Assembly: GCA_027452025.1 (NCBI GenBank)
Contig: DAIDHI010000002.1
Span: 1-40,126, forward strand
Reading direction: 5' to 3'
Source: Elusimicrobiota bacterium
GTDB taxonomy: Bacteria; Elusimicrobiota; Elusimicrobia; UBA1565; UBA9628
Length of the DNA stretch: 40,126 nt
Position numbers and translations under genes: made by a program. The stretch's first letter is position 1; every line of letters begins with the position of its first letter. Positions 6,520 through 15,167 of the stretch are shown here, one piece after another. The notes under the pieces were generated by a model, which made no database searches, had not been told where the DNA came from, and worked only from the letters and a program-made list of their open reading frames with translations.

Positions 6520-7212
6520 GCCCTCGACGGCGACGATGTCGAAAAGGCCGTCGGAAGGGTCGGCGGCCGGCGCGATGAGCATGCCCCCGCCCGTGGTCCG
6601 GGTGTTGGCGACGGCCACGAGATGATAGGGCGCCTCCCTTTCCTCGCGGCCGTCGAGGCAAAGCGTCATCGGCCGGGGCCTGGCCCGCGCCAGGGCCGAC
6701 AGCGAGGCCAAGAGGTAGCTGCCCGCACCGCCGAAGCGCTTGCCCGAGGCCTCGACGGCGGCTCCGATCTCCCCGCCCAGGCCGAGGCTGACGATGTTGA
6801 GGAACCAGCGGCCGCCGCCGGGAAACTCCACGCGCCCGACGTCCAGGCGGACGAGGCGGCCTCGCGTCAGCGCCTCGAGGGCCGAAAGCGGGTCGCGCGG
6901 CAGGCCGAAGTGCCGCGCCAGGTCGCAGCCGGAGCCGAGGGGACAGACTCCCAGGACGGCGCGCTCGCGCGCGGGCGACTCCATGAGTCCGTTCAAGACC
7001 TCGGCCGCCGTGCCGTCGCCTCCGCAGGCGATGAGCCGCTCGCAGCCTTCGGCCAGGGCCCGCGCGGCGAGCGCTTCCCCGTGGCCGCGGCGCTCGGTGA
7101 GGTAAATCCGGCTCTCCGGAAAGAGCCGGTCGGCCAGGGGCTTGAGCCGCGCCCACTGCCGGGCGGCCCGGCCGTGGCCGGCCGAGGGGTTGATGATGAA
7201 GGCGGTATTCAG
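6313..7212 (-). CDS. Diacylglycerol kinase-family lipid kinase (DagK/YegS-type)
   Basis: About 299 residues. The protein must begin close to LNTAFIINPSAGHG, the family's N-terminal nucleotide-binding strand and loop. The catalytic-domain motif CGGDGTAAEVLNGL is at about 63-76, followed by LGSGCDLARHFGLP and the C-terminal beta domain (GGGMLIAPAADPSDG, LNVDGE). It transfers phosphate from a nucleotide to a lipid head group at the membrane. No in-frame ATG, GTG or TTG lies at the required position. CTG at 7212 overlaps the stop of the subtilase gene as CTGA, which makes it the best start and implies translational coupling. Third gene of the leftward subtilase operon. Confidence 0.85.
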   Translation of the reverse strand: MNTAFIINPSAGHGRAARQWARLKPLADRLFPESRIYLTERRGHGEALAARALAEGCERLIACGGDGTAAEVLNGLMESPARERAVLGVCPLGSGCDLARHFGLPRDPLSALEALTRGRLVRLDVGRVEFPGGGRWFLNIVSLGLGGEIGAAVEASGKRFGGAGSYLLASLSALARARPRPMTLCLDGREEREAPYHLVAVANTRTTGGGMLIAPAADPSDGLFDIVAVEGLSRFELLRRLPSLYWGGHVRAPGVRTWRARTFEARGPSSMRLNVDGESVGTLPARFTLSAAAVSFLAV

Positions 7213-8495
7213 GGCGCCGTGGCGACGTCGGCGGTGCGCACGAGCTTGCCGGCGTCGATCATGCCGTAGCCTTGGGCGTTGGCGTCGAGCCCCGGCAGAG
7301 GCGTGGCGGCCTTCTCGAGCTGCGCGAGCACCCCGTCGGGGCCTCCCAAGCCGCGCCAGCCCTGGGAGACGGCCAAGGCGGCCATGCCCGTCACGAACGG
7401 CGTGGCCATCGAGGTGCCGGAGAGGCTCAGGTAGCCGCCGCCAAGATATGTCGAGACGATGTCCACGCCCGGGGCGATGAACTTCACCTGCGGGCCGCGG
7501 CTGGAGAAGGAAGCCAGCTGATCGTTCCAATCGCTGGCCGAGACGGCGATCGTCTCCGGATAAGCGCCCGGATAGCCCACGCTTGCCCCGGAGTTGCCGG
7601 CCGCGGCGACCACGACGACGCCTCGCGCCTCGGCGTAGCGCAGAGCCTCCTCCATGGCGGCGCTTCCTTGCGGCGACCCCAGGCTCATGTTGGCCACCTG
7701 CATCCCGTTGTCGGCCGCCCAGATGATGCCTTTGATCACGTCGGAAAGGCTGCCCGTGCCGTCGGCGTCCAAGACCTTGACGGCATAGAGCCTGGCCTTC
7801 GGAGCCACGCCCACGACGCCCTTGCCGTCGCGGATGGCGGCGATGATGCCGGCGACGTGCGTGCCGTGGCCGTTGTCGTCGACGTAGCTGCCCGGAGCCT
7901 GCGAGCCGGTGATCGCGTTATAGCCGCCGTCGACTTTCCCCTGCAAGTCCGGATGGGTCGTGTCGATGCCCGTGTCGATGACGGCGACGCGGACGCCGGC
8001 GCCCTCGGTGTAATCCCAGGCCGCCGGAGCGTCGACGCGGGCGATGCCCCAGGTGATCTCCCCGCGCCGCGCCATGGCGCGCACGGGCTTGGACCAGGAG
8101 AAGCGAGGCAGCCCGAGAGATTCCAGCGCCCCGCCGCGGTTGAGCGTAAAAGCGGCCGGCGCCTCCTCGATCCATTTGACCCGATAATCGGGCTCCACGT
8201 TGAGGACGCTGGAGCCGGCCGGAGCTTGGCTGAGGCCCATCGCGCTGCGCAGGGTCTCGATGAGGCCGGTCTGCTTGGGCGGCACCTCGGCGACGACGGC
8301 GACGAAGGCCCTGTTGGGGTCGCTGCTGAGGATCGAGGCCACGGGACGAGCGCCCATCTGGCGCAGCGCCTGCGCGCGCGCGCCCGGCGCCGTGCCGGCC
8401 TTGAAGGTGACGATCACCCGCTGCGAGCCGGAGCCGGCGAAAGCCGGGGCGGCCAGGGTCGCGGCCGCGAGGGCCAGGGCCAGAATCTTCTTCAT
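7209..8495 (-). CDS. Secreted subtilisin-like serine protease (S8), copy B
   Basis: 428 residues from an ATG with an AAGGGAG ribosome binding site. The signal peptide is MKKILALALAAATLAAPAFA. A propeptide of the I9 inhibitor type (QRVIVTFKAGTAP) is followed by the S8 catalytic domain: Asp174 (VIDTGID), His210 (NGHGTHVAG), oxyanion Asn301 (AAAGNSG) and Ser362 (LSGTSMATPF). All catalytic residues are present, so it should be active and exported. The gene is 17 bases behind a paralogous subtilase gene with the same architecture. Confidence 0.93.
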   Translation of the reverse strand: MKKILALALAAATLAAPAFAGSGSQRVIVTFKAGTAPGARAQALRQMGARPVASILSSDPNRAFVAVVAEVPPKQTGLIETLRSAMGLSQAPAGSSVLNVEPDYRVKWIEEAPAAFTLNRGGALESLGLPRFSWSKPVRAMARRGEITWGIARVDAPAAWDYTEGAGVRVAVIDTGIDTTHPDLQGKVDGGYNAITGSQAPGSYVDDNGHGTHVAGIIAAIRDGKGVVGVAPKARLYAVKVLDADGTGSLSDVIKGIIWAADNGMQVANMSLGSPQGSAAMEEALRYAEARGVVVVAAAGNSGASVGYPGAYPETIAVSASDWNDQLASFSSRGPQVKFIAPGVDIVSTYLGGGYLSLSGTSMATPFVTGMAALAVSQGWRGLGGPDGVLAQLEKAATPLPGLDANAQGYGMIDAGKLVRTADVATAP

Positions 8496-8512
8496 AGACA
8501 ATCTCCCTTGGA

Positions 8513-9703
8513 TCACTTGACGAGCAATGCGGCGTCGATCATGCCGTAGCCTTCCTCGTTGCGGGGAAGGCCGATGGGCCGCGCCGCGCGCCGCAGCGCG
8601 GAGCGGACCTGGTCGGGGCCCGAGACGCCGTGGGCGATCGCCAGCGCCGCCAGGCCGGTGACGTGCGGCGTCGCCATGGACGTCCCGTCATACCAGTCGT
8701 AGCCTCCCGGGACCGTCGACTTCACGTCGACTCCCGGCGCCACGAACTCCACTTTGGGCCCGCGGCTGGAAAACGAGGCCAGCTTATCCTGCTCGTCGCT
8801 GGCCGACACGGCGATCGCGTCCGAGTAGGCGGCGGGATAGCCGACCGCGCCCCCGCTGTTGCCCGCGGCCGCCACGACGGTCACGCCGTGCGCGTGGGCG
8901 TATTTGATCGCCAGGCGCAAGAACAGCGAGCCCATCGGCGAGCCCAGGCTCATATTGACGACCTGCATGTGATGGTCGGCGGCCCAGATCAGGCCTTTGA
9001 CGATGGTGCTGATGCGGCCGCCGCCGCCTTTATCGAGAACCTTGATGGCGTAGAGGCGCGCGCGGGGAGCCACCCCCACGACGCCCTTGCCGTCGAGCAC
9101 GGCGGCGATCGTGCCCGAGACGTGCGTGCCATGGTCGTTGTCGTCGAAATAGGGCTTCTGCGGGTCGATGGCGTTATAGCCGCCGGCCACGTTGGCGCGC
9201 AGATCCGGGTGCGCGGCGTCGATGCCGGTGTCGATGACGCCGACGCGCACGCCCTCGCCCTCCGTGACGGGCCAAGCCGCGGGGGCGTCGACCCGGGCCA
9301 CGCCCCAGGGCACTTCCGCGGGATTGACCCAGGACGGCAGGCGCGCCGAGATCCCTCGCCGCGCGGGCGTAAAGCGCGGCAAGGCCCGCAGCACGGCTTG
9401 GAGAGGCGGCAGCTCCGCCTGCGAAAGCCAGTCGCGGTAGACGTCCTCTTCGGCGCCGAGGAGGCCTGGGCCCTGCCAGAAGGCGTCGAGCGTCACGGCC
9501 CGGCCGGGCCGGACCTCCACGACGGCGGCGTCGATGGCGTCGAGGGTCTCGACGACGCGCCCGCCGAGGCGCTCGGCCGCGGCCGAGCGCTGCGCGGCCG
9601 TCGTGCCCGCCGGGAAAGAGATCAGATACCGGCGCCCCGGCTCCTGCGCCATGCCCGCCTGCGCCATCCAAAGCACCGCCGCCAGCAGAAAAATCGTCTT
9701 CAT
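8513..9703 (-). CDS. Secreted subtilisin-like serine protease (S8), copy A
   Basis: 396 residues. Starts at ATG 9703 with a signal peptide (MKTIFLLAAVLWMAQAGMAQ), then an inhibitor-type propeptide (RRYLISFPAGTTAAQR) and the S8 domain: Asp158 (VIDTGIDAAHPDL), His191 (NDHGTHVSG), Asn282 (AAAGNSGG), Ser342 (YDGTSMATPHVTG). It is closely similar to the downstream copy across the whole catalytic domain, pointing to tandem duplication. First gene of a leftward operon with the second subtilase and the lipid kinase. No consensus promoter is obvious upstream. Confidence 0.93.
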   Translation of the reverse strand: MKTIFLLAAVLWMAQAGMAQEPGRRYLISFPAGTTAAQRSAAAERLGGRVVETLDAIDAAVVEVRPGRAVTLDAFWQGPGLLGAEEDVYRDWLSQAELPPLQAVLRALPRFTPARRGISARLPSWVNPAEVPWGVARVDAPAAWPVTEGEGVRVGVIDTGIDAAHPDLRANVAGGYNAIDPQKPYFDDNDHGTHVSGTIAAVLDGKGVVGVAPRARLYAIKVLDKGGGGRISTIVKGLIWAADHHMQVVNMSLGSPMGSLFLRLAIKYAHAHGVTVVAAAGNSGGAVGYPAAYSDAIAVSASDEQDKLASFSSRGPKVEFVAPGVDVKSTVPGGYDWYDGTSMATPHVTGLAALAIAHGVSGPDQVRSALRRAARPIGLPRNEEGYGMIDAALLVK

Positions 9704-9824
9704 GGAACCCCCGGCTCGCGAGGAACGGGGTGAGACTAGCATACTGCGGGCCAAAAGGCCCAGTCCTGGCGGGCCTTTCGGGAGGCCCATTTTGGGCCCA
9801 TGCCTTTTGTCAAGAATCGCAGGG

Positions 9825-9853
9825 TTGACGAATCAAGGGGGCGGGGCTATACT
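9825..9853 (+). promoter_or_regulatory. Sigma70-type promoter TTGACG-17-TATACT
   Basis: The -35 is TTGACG (9825-9830) and the -10 is TATACT (9848-9853), with a 17-bp spacer. It drives the small gene starting at 9872 with a leader of about 12 nt that contains an AGCGAGGA ribosome binding site. Confidence 0.8.
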
Positions 9854-9871
9854 CCCCCAAGCGAGGACGCC

Positions 9872-10039
9872 ATGAAGAAGCTATCGACGAAGAAAGCGCG
9901 CCGGAATGCCCGTCAGGACCACCCTCTCGAGCTCGATCGCGGCTGGCAGGAGTTGGAACTCCAGCACGACCGGCTGAAATTCGACTGGATGAGCCTGGCG
10001 GCGCAGCTCGGGGTCGGTTCCCGCAGCCGGGCCTTTTGA
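9872..10039 (+). CDS. Small basic protein, 55 residues (unknown)
   Basis: Begins MKKLSTKKARRNARQDHP and ends GVGSRSRAF. The N-terminus is strongly basic; a mixed charged helix with ELELQHDRLKFDWM follows. No signal peptide or membrane segment. The promoter and ribosome binding site are good, so the gene is probably real and separately expressed. The basic N-terminus could contact nucleic acid, but nothing more can be said. It faces the nuclease gene, whose stop is one base away. Confidence 0.65.
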   Translation: MKKLSTKKARRNARQDHPLELDRGWQELELQHDRLKFDWMSLAAQLGVGSRSRAF

Positions 10040-10040
10040 C

Positions 10041-11300
10041 CTAGTCCTGTTCGCCGCCTCGGTCGCGGTGCCAGCGCACGGTCGCCTCGCGCGACCGTCG
10101 CCCGAAACGCGTCACGATCGAATCCACCGCCGCCAAAAGGCGTTCCTCAAGCTTGCGCTCGCGAAACGCCTCGAGGACACGGTGCGCGTCGAGGTGGGAG
10201 ACGGCCTCCCACAGCTTCGCGTCGGCCCGGGCCTCCCGCTCCATCGCCTCCCACTGCTGCGGCGCATGCGTCTTGGCGGGCAGCTTCAGTTCGTCCTTGA
10301 ACGAGACGCTCGCCTGCCCGCCCTGTCCCTGCACCGCGCAAACGCCCGCGGCCTGCGCCCACGCGGCCACCTCCGCCTCGGCGGCCTTGACGGCGAGCTC
10401 GAGCTCCTTGAGGCGGTCCTTGAGCTCGCGCCGCTCGTCTTCGAGCCGGCCCAGGCGCGTGGCCAGGCGAAAGCCCTCGTCGGCGAGGCGCTGCGGCGGC
10501 GGCAGCGCGGCGATCTTCTCCGGGTGAGCCCATGCGGGACAAAGATCGCGGTATTCGCACCAGTCGCAGAGGACGGTCTTGTTGACGGGAAAATCCCGGT
10601 CGCGCTTGATGCGGGAAATGAGCGCGGCCACCTCGGCCTTGAGCCCCTCGAGCTGCTCGGCGGTGCGCGTCGAGATCAAGCTCTTGCCGTGGCGCACGTA
10701 GTGCCAGATCAGGCGCACGCCCTTGGCGTCCGGCCACGTCGCGCGCACGGCGGCGTCATAGAGCGCGAGCTGCCAATCGGCGTCCACCTCCGCCTGGGCC
10801 GGCAGCGTCTTGCCCGTCTTGTAGTCGTGGATCTCGAAGGCGCCGTCCTTGCCGAGCGCGAGACGGTCGATGAAGCCCTCGATGCGGATCGGCCGGCCTT
10901 CGACCGGCAGCGAAAAGCCGATCTTGCGCTCGACGGCGACGGTCGTGTCCTCGTCGAACGGCGCGTGAGCCGCGTAGTAGCGCTCGACGCAGGTCCGCCC
11001 CAGGCTCTTCCAGTCCGCGACGCCGTAGTCGCCGCGCAGCTTGATGTCGTCTCCGAAGCCCCGCGCCCAATGCTCCTCGAAGGCCGCCAGCGCCTCATCC
11101 TGGGAAAGCTTGCGGCCGTGCTGAAGCGACTCGTAGAGCTTCTCGAAGGCCGCGTGCACGCATTCGCCGAGGAAAGCCTCGATGGAGCGCCCCGGACGGC
11201 GAATCTTCTCTATGTAGCGGAAGCGGTAGCGGCGCGGGCAGTCCTTATAGACGTCGAGCTTCGAGGGCGAGAACTGGGTCGAGGAGTCGCCCTCGAGCAC
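10041..11300 (-). CDS. RecB/AddB-type PD-(D/E)XK nuclease with Fe-S cysteines
   Basis: 419 residues. An N-terminal segment with LDVYKDCPRRYRFRY is typical of this family (PF12705-like). The nuclease core reads EGFIDRLAL and IHDYKTGK (catalytic Asp and D-x-K). A C-terminal C-x2-C-x5-C (LCDWCEYRDLC, about 229-237) together with the early Cys forms the 4Fe-4S latch known from AddB and Cas4-like nucleases. About 130 residues of coiled-coil and basic sequence follow. There is no helicase domain and no cas gene nearby, so a stand-alone repair nuclease is likely. GTG start overlaps the upstream stop as TAGTG. Confidence 0.85.
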   Translation of the reverse strand: MLEGDSSTQFSPSKLDVYKDCPRRYRFRYIEKIRRPGRSIEAFLGECVHAAFEKLYESLQHGRKLSQDEALAAFEEHWARGFGDDIKLRGDYGVADWKSLGRTCVERYYAAHAPFDEDTTVAVERKIGFSLPVEGRPIRIEGFIDRLALGKDGAFEIHDYKTGKTLPAQAEVDADWQLALYDAAVRATWPDAKGVRLIWHYVRHGKSLISTRTAEQLEGLKAEVAALISRIKRDRDFPVNKTVLCDWCEYRDLCPAWAHPEKIAALPPPQRLADEGFRLATRLGRLEDERRELKDRLKELELAVKAAEAEVAAWAQAAGVCAVQGQGGQASVSFKDELKLPAKTHAPQQWEAMEREARADAKLWEAVSHLDAHRVLEAFRERKLEERLLAAVDSIVTRFGRRSREATVRWHRDRGGEQD

Positions 11301-12511
11301 TAAAGGACCTCGAGCAGGGCGAAGTGCAGGTACTCCGTCTCCGGCATCGCGAGGAGGACCGGGTGGTCGGCGCCCTGGCCGCGCAGCGCCAGAAGGCGCG
11401 CCGGCCTGCGGGCCTGCGCCTGCGCCAGCCGCAGCATCTCCACGAAGATCTCCCGGCTGACGTGGTGGGAGCAGGTGCTCGTCGCGAGCAGGCCGCCCTT
11501 GGGCAGCGCGCGCAGCGCCATGCTGTTGAGCTTGGCGTAGGTGCGCAGCGCCTTGGGCAGGTTCTTTTTGGAGGGCACGAAGCTCGGCGGGTCAAGAAGG
11601 ATCATCTCGGGCTCGAAAGACTGTTCGCGCTCCACGAAGCTGCGCAGCGCCGCCTCGGCGTCGTCCTCCTCGAAAGTCGCCGCCTCGCCCAGGCCGTTGA
11701 GCGCGGCGTTTTCGCGGGCGAGGGCGATCGCCGGCCCGGAGCTGTCGATGCCGAGCACGGCCTTGGCGCCGGCCCTGGCGGCCGCCAGAGAGAACGCTCC
11801 AGTGTAGCAGTACAGATCGACGACGAGCTTGTCCTTGAAGTAGGGGGTCAGGAAGGCGCGGTTGTCGGCCTGATCGAAGTAGTAGCCGGTCTTTTGCCCT
11901 TCGCCGAGGGGCGCCAGCAGGCGCAGGCCGTTTTCGGCAATCTCCGCGCGCGCCGGGAGTTCTCCGGAATAAACCCGCGTCTCGGCCGGAAGGCCCTCCA
12001 AGGCGCGGGCGCGGTGGTCGTTTTTGAGGAAAATGCACGAGGGAGAGAGCAGCCTCTGGAGCGCGCCGGCGATCAGATCCAGGCTGCGCTCCATGCCGGC
12101 CGACAGCACCTGAAGCACCAGGACGGACCCGTAGCGGTCGATCACGAGCCCGGGCAAGCCGTCGGACTCCCCGAAGCAGAGGCGATAGTCCTTGGCGAGC
12201 GGCCGCACGCGCTCCCTGAAGGCGATCGCTTCGGCGAGCTTCCTCTCGAAGAATCCCTCGTCGATGCTCACGGGCTCGAGCGCGAGCATCCGGCAGGCGA
12301 TGAGGCTCTTGGGATTGTAGAACGCCGTCCCGAGGGTCCAGCCGCCCGCCGCCTGGACCGACGCGACGCAGCCGGGCTCGGCGGGACCCTCGACGCGGTC
12401 GATCTCGTTGGAAAAGATCCACAGGTGACCGGCCTGGATCCGGCGCTCCTGGCCGGGCTTGAGGACGACCCTCGCGCCCGCCGCCGGCTCAACCGCGGGC
12501 TTCAACGGCAT
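11300..12511 (-). CDS. Class I SAM-dependent rRNA large-subunit methyltransferase, RlmI-like
   Basis: 403 residues from ATG 12511. An N-terminal PUA domain (GQERRIQAGHLWIFSNEI) is followed by an RlmI-like middle domain (GLPGLVIDRYGSVLVLQ) and a Rossmann methyltransferase domain (VVDLYCYTGAFSLAAARAGA; LDPPSF as the catalytic loop; TSTCSHHV). The family methylates a cytosine (C5) of 23S rRNA; the exact target is not certain here. The start overlaps the upstream SAM-hydrolase gene by 23 bases. Housekeeping gene in the pyrE-purB operon. Confidence 0.9.
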   Translation of the reverse strand: MPLKPAVEPAAGARVVLKPGQERRIQAGHLWIFSNEIDRVEGPAEPGCVASVQAAGGWTLGTAFYNPKSLIACRMLALEPVSIDEGFFERKLAEAIAFRERVRPLAKDYRLCFGESDGLPGLVIDRYGSVLVLQVLSAGMERSLDLIAGALQRLLSPSCIFLKNDHRARALEGLPAETRVYSGELPARAEIAENGLRLLAPLGEGQKTGYYFDQADNRAFLTPYFKDKLVVDLYCYTGAFSLAAARAGAKAVLGIDSSGPAIALARENAALNGLGEAATFEEDDAEAALRSFVEREQSFEPEMILLDPPSFVPSKKNLPKALRTYAKLNSMALRALPKGGLLATSTCSHHVSREIFVEMLRLAQAQARRPARLLALRGQGADHPVLLAMPETEYLHFALLEVL

Positions 12512-13256
12512 CTCCCAAGGAAGCCTTGTAGCGCGCCTGGAAACTGCCGTTGCGCACGGCCAGCTCCAAAAAGCCGGACGAGCCAAAGACGGCGAGCGCG
12601 CTGCCTTCGGGCTTGCCGGCGTAGCTGGCGCTGACGGGGCCGATCTCGCTTGCGCCAAAAAAGATCCTGGCGGCATCCGGGACGGCCGCGCGAGCGACGT
12701 TGGTGATCGCGTTTCCGAAGCGGTCGAAAGCCAGCACCTCGCCGCTGAGGACCGGGCCTTGTCGCCGCGCCTCGGGGAAGGTGAGCTCCCAGGAAGGCCG
12801 GACCGCGGGCCCCAGAGCCGCGGGACGCCGGCCGCCGGCCAGATGAGCGGCCACGGGAGCGAAGATGTCGCGGCCGTGGAAGGTGGAGCTCACCTGCGAA
12901 AGCCAGAGCTTCCGGTTGGAAACCTCCCGCCATTCGAGGACCGGCTCCGTCAGCCAACTGAGCAGGCCGTTGTCCGGCGACAGGAACTGGTGCCGGGCGG
13001 TGCGGGCCCATAGGATCTTTCGGGCCGAGCCCACGCCTGGATCGACGACGCAGACAAAGAGCGAGCCTTTGGGAAAGAAAGGCGCGCTCAAGCGCAGCTG
13101 AAACGCCCCCGCGCGCACGTCCTGGGGCGGCACCTCGTGGCAAAGATCGATGACGCGAGCCGCGGGGGCCAGGCCGGCGATGACGCCCTTCATCACGCCC
13201 ACGAAGGGATCGTGATGGCCGAAGTCGGTGAGCAGGACGATCGGGCAGGGCTTCAC
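12489..13256 (-). CDS. S-adenosyl-L-methionine hydroxide adenosyltransferase (DUF62 family)
   Basis: 255 residues. The N-terminal motif LLTDFGHHDPFVGVMKG and the later segments VVDPGVGS, LSPDNGLL and FHGRDIFAPVAAHLA are diagnostic of the fluorinase/SAM hydrolase family. Non-halogenating members split SAM with water into adenosine and methionine. The C-terminal domain contains FDRFGNAITN. Starts at GTG 13256, overlapping the purB stop as GTGA. Flanked by a SAM-dependent methyltransferase and purB, which fits control of SAM or adenosine pools, though that role is inference. Confidence 0.9.
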   Translation of the reverse strand: MKPCPIVLLTDFGHHDPFVGVMKGVIAGLAPAARVIDLCHEVPPQDVRAGAFQLRLSAPFFPKGSLFVCVVDPGVGSARKILWARTARHQFLSPDNGLLSWLTEPVLEWREVSNRKLWLSQVSSTFHGRDIFAPVAAHLAGGRRPAALGPAVRPSWELTFPEARRQGPVLSGEVLAFDRFGNAITNVARAAVPDAARIFFGASEIGPVSASYAGKPEGSALAVFGSSGFLELAVRNGSFQARYKASLGDAVEARG

Positions 13257-14563
13257 GAGACGCCGCCCCGCTTCAGGATCTCCCAGACCGCGTTTTTGTA
13301 GACCTCGAGATCGAAGCAGGCCGCCAGATCCTTCTTGGACAGGCGCTTGGCCACGGCGGGGTCGGCCTCCAAGATCTTCCGGAAGGGCTCGCGGGTCTTC
13401 CAGCACTTCATCGCGCTTTTCTGCACCAGCTCGTAGGCCGCCAGGCGCTCCATCCCCTGGTCGATGAGCCGCAGCATGACGCGCTGCGAGAACATCAGGC
13501 CAAACGAGCGGTCCATGTTCTCCTTCATGCGCTCGGGATGCACCTGCAGGCCGTCCAGGACGCCTTTGAAGCGCGCCAGCATGAAATCCAGCACGATGTG
13601 CGCGTCGGGAAGGATGACGCGCTCCACCGACGAGTGGCTGATGTCGCGCTCGTGCCAGAGGACGACGTTCTCCACCGCCGCGCCCTCGTAGGACCGGAGG
13701 AGGCGGGACAGGCCCGTCAGATTCTCGCACAGGATGGGATTGCGCTTGTGCGGCATGGCCGACGATCCTTTCTGCTCGGCGCCGAAGGGCTCCTCGATCT
13801 CGAGGACCTCGGTGCGCTGCAAATGGCGGATCTCGACGGCCCAACGCTCGATGGCGGCCGCGGAAAGGACCAGGGCGTGGAAATAGTCGGCATGGCGGTC
13901 GCGCGGCACGACCTGCGTGGAGACGGGCTCGGGCTTGAGGCCGAGCTTCGCGCACACCTGGGCCTCGTACGCCGGGCCGACGTGCGTGAAGGCGCCCACG
14001 GCTCCGGAGATCTTGCCGTAGGCGATGAGGCCGCGGGCGCGCTTCATGCGCTCGATGTTGCGCAGCGCCTCGGCGTGCCAGCCGGCGAGCTTCACTCCGA
14101 GGGTGATCGGCTCGGCATGGACGCCGTGCGTCCGCCCCGCCATCCAGGTCAGCTCGTGCTTGCGCGCCAGCGCCCGCAGCCGGGAGGCCACTTCCTCCCA
14201 CTCGGCGACGATCAAATCCGCGGAATCGCGCATTTGGATCGCGAGCGCGGTATCGAGGACGTCGGAGGAGGTCAGGCCGTAATGCAGATATTGCCCGAGC
14301 TTGGGCGCCTTCTCCTTGACCTGCTGCGCCACGGCGGCGAGAAGCCCGATGACCTCGTGCTGGGAGCGGGACTCCTTTTCCCGGCCCTCGTCCGAAACGG
14401 ACTTTTGGAGAAGCGCGCGAAACGCGCGCAGCTCCCCCGCGGGGATGCCCTTCTCCACTGCCAGCACCTCGAGGAAGGCTTCCTCGACTTGGAGCATCAC
14501 CTTGAGGCGATGCTCGTCGCTCCAAAGCCGCGCCATCTGGGGGCGCGAATAGCGCTCGATCAT
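13253..14563 (-). CDS. purB: Adenylosuccinate lyase
   Basis: 436 residues. Fumarase/aspartase superfamily with the signature GSSAMPHKRNPILCENL (about 265-281), plus TSSDVLDTALA and RTHGVHAEPIT, which form the substrate pocket. It acts in two purine steps: SAICAR to AICAR, and adenylosuccinate to AMP. Length and motifs are those of PurB. ATG is preceded by GAGGACGCC. The gene lies 7 bases after pyrE and overlaps the SAM hydrolase gene downstream, in one leftward operon. Confidence 0.95.
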   Translation of the reverse strand: MIERYSRPQMARLWSDEHRLKVMLQVEEAFLEVLAVEKGIPAGELRAFRALLQKSVSDEGREKESRSQHEVIGLLAAVAQQVKEKAPKLGQYLHYGLTSSDVLDTALAIQMRDSADLIVAEWEEVASRLRALARKHELTWMAGRTHGVHAEPITLGVKLAGWHAEALRNIERMKRARGLIAYGKISGAVGAFTHVGPAYEAQVCAKLGLKPEPVSTQVVPRDRHADYFHALVLSAAAIERWAVEIRHLQRTEVLEIEEPFGAEQKGSSAMPHKRNPILCENLTGLSRLLRSYEGAAVENVVLWHERDISHSSVERVILPDAHIVLDFMLARFKGVLDGLQVHPERMKENMDRSFGLMFSQRVMLRLIDQGMERLAAYELVQKSAMKCWKTREPFRKILEADPAVAKRLSKKDLAACFDLEVYKNAVWEILKRGGVS

Positions 14564-14570
14564 GGCGTCC

Positions 14571-15167
14571 TCAGTCTCCTTCCATGACGCCGGAGGCCTG
14601 CTTGCTGACGTCGGTCGGCGGTATGCCGGAAGCGCACTGGGGGCAGGATTCCGGAGAACAGACCTGCAGCGGATAAGAGATGAGCGTGCGGGCAGGCACG
14701 GACAAGCAAAGTCCGGAGGTCGAGCGGTCCACGATCGCACCCACGCCGATGACGCGCGCGCCGTAGGCCTGGGCCAGGGTGACGATCTCCGCGCTCAGGC
14801 GCCCCGTCGTCAGCACGTCCTCGATGACCAGGACGCGCTCTCCGGGCGCGAGCTTGAATTGCCGCCGGAACGCCACCATCCCATTGTTGCGCTCGGCGAA
14901 GATCGCGCGGCACTTCAGGATGCGGGCCACCTCCTGCCCGAGAACGACCGAGGACATCCCCGGGGAGATGACCACGTCGACGCGCGAGCTGAATTTCGAG
15001 GCCAGCGCCTTGGCGAGCTTCTGCGCCACGTGCGGATACTGCAGCACCAGGGCGGTCTGCACGTAGACCGGGCTGTGCAGGCCGGACGCCAGCTGAAAAT
15101 GCCCGGCGACGACGGCGCCGTGCTCCTGCAAGAGGCCCAACACGTCCATCTTCTTCATCACGCTCAC
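14571..15167 (-). CDS. pyrE: Orotate phosphoribosyltransferase
   Basis: 198 residues from GTG 15167; ATG at 15158, preceded by GGTGAG, is an equally likely start. The PRPP-binding loop is RVLVIEDVLTTG (about 111-122). GHFQLASGLHSPVYVQ is the usual substrate region, and a C-terminal CSPESCPQCASGIP is common in this PyrE subgroup. Converts orotate and PRPP to OMP in pyrimidine synthesis. Its GTG overlaps the stop of the AsmA-like gene. Confidence 0.93.
   Translation of the reverse strand: MSVMKKMDVLGLLQEHGAVVAGHFQLASGLHSPVYVQTALVLQYPHVAQKLAKALASKFSSRVDVVISPGMSSVVLGQEVARILKCRAIFAERNNGMVAFRRQFKLAPGERVLVIEDVLTTGRLSAEIVTLAQAYGARVIGVGAIVDRSTSGLCLSVPARTLISYPLQVCSPESCPQCASGIPPTDVSKQASGVMEGD

Noticed and set aside
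9740-9800. GGGCC/GGCCC inverted repeats upstream of the subtilases
   Set aside because: Several overlapping short G+C palindromes, none with a clear terminator or operator form.
10041-11300. Cas4 and a CRISPR system
   Set aside because: No repeat-spacer array and no other cas gene; the protein fits a RecB/AddB-type nuclease.
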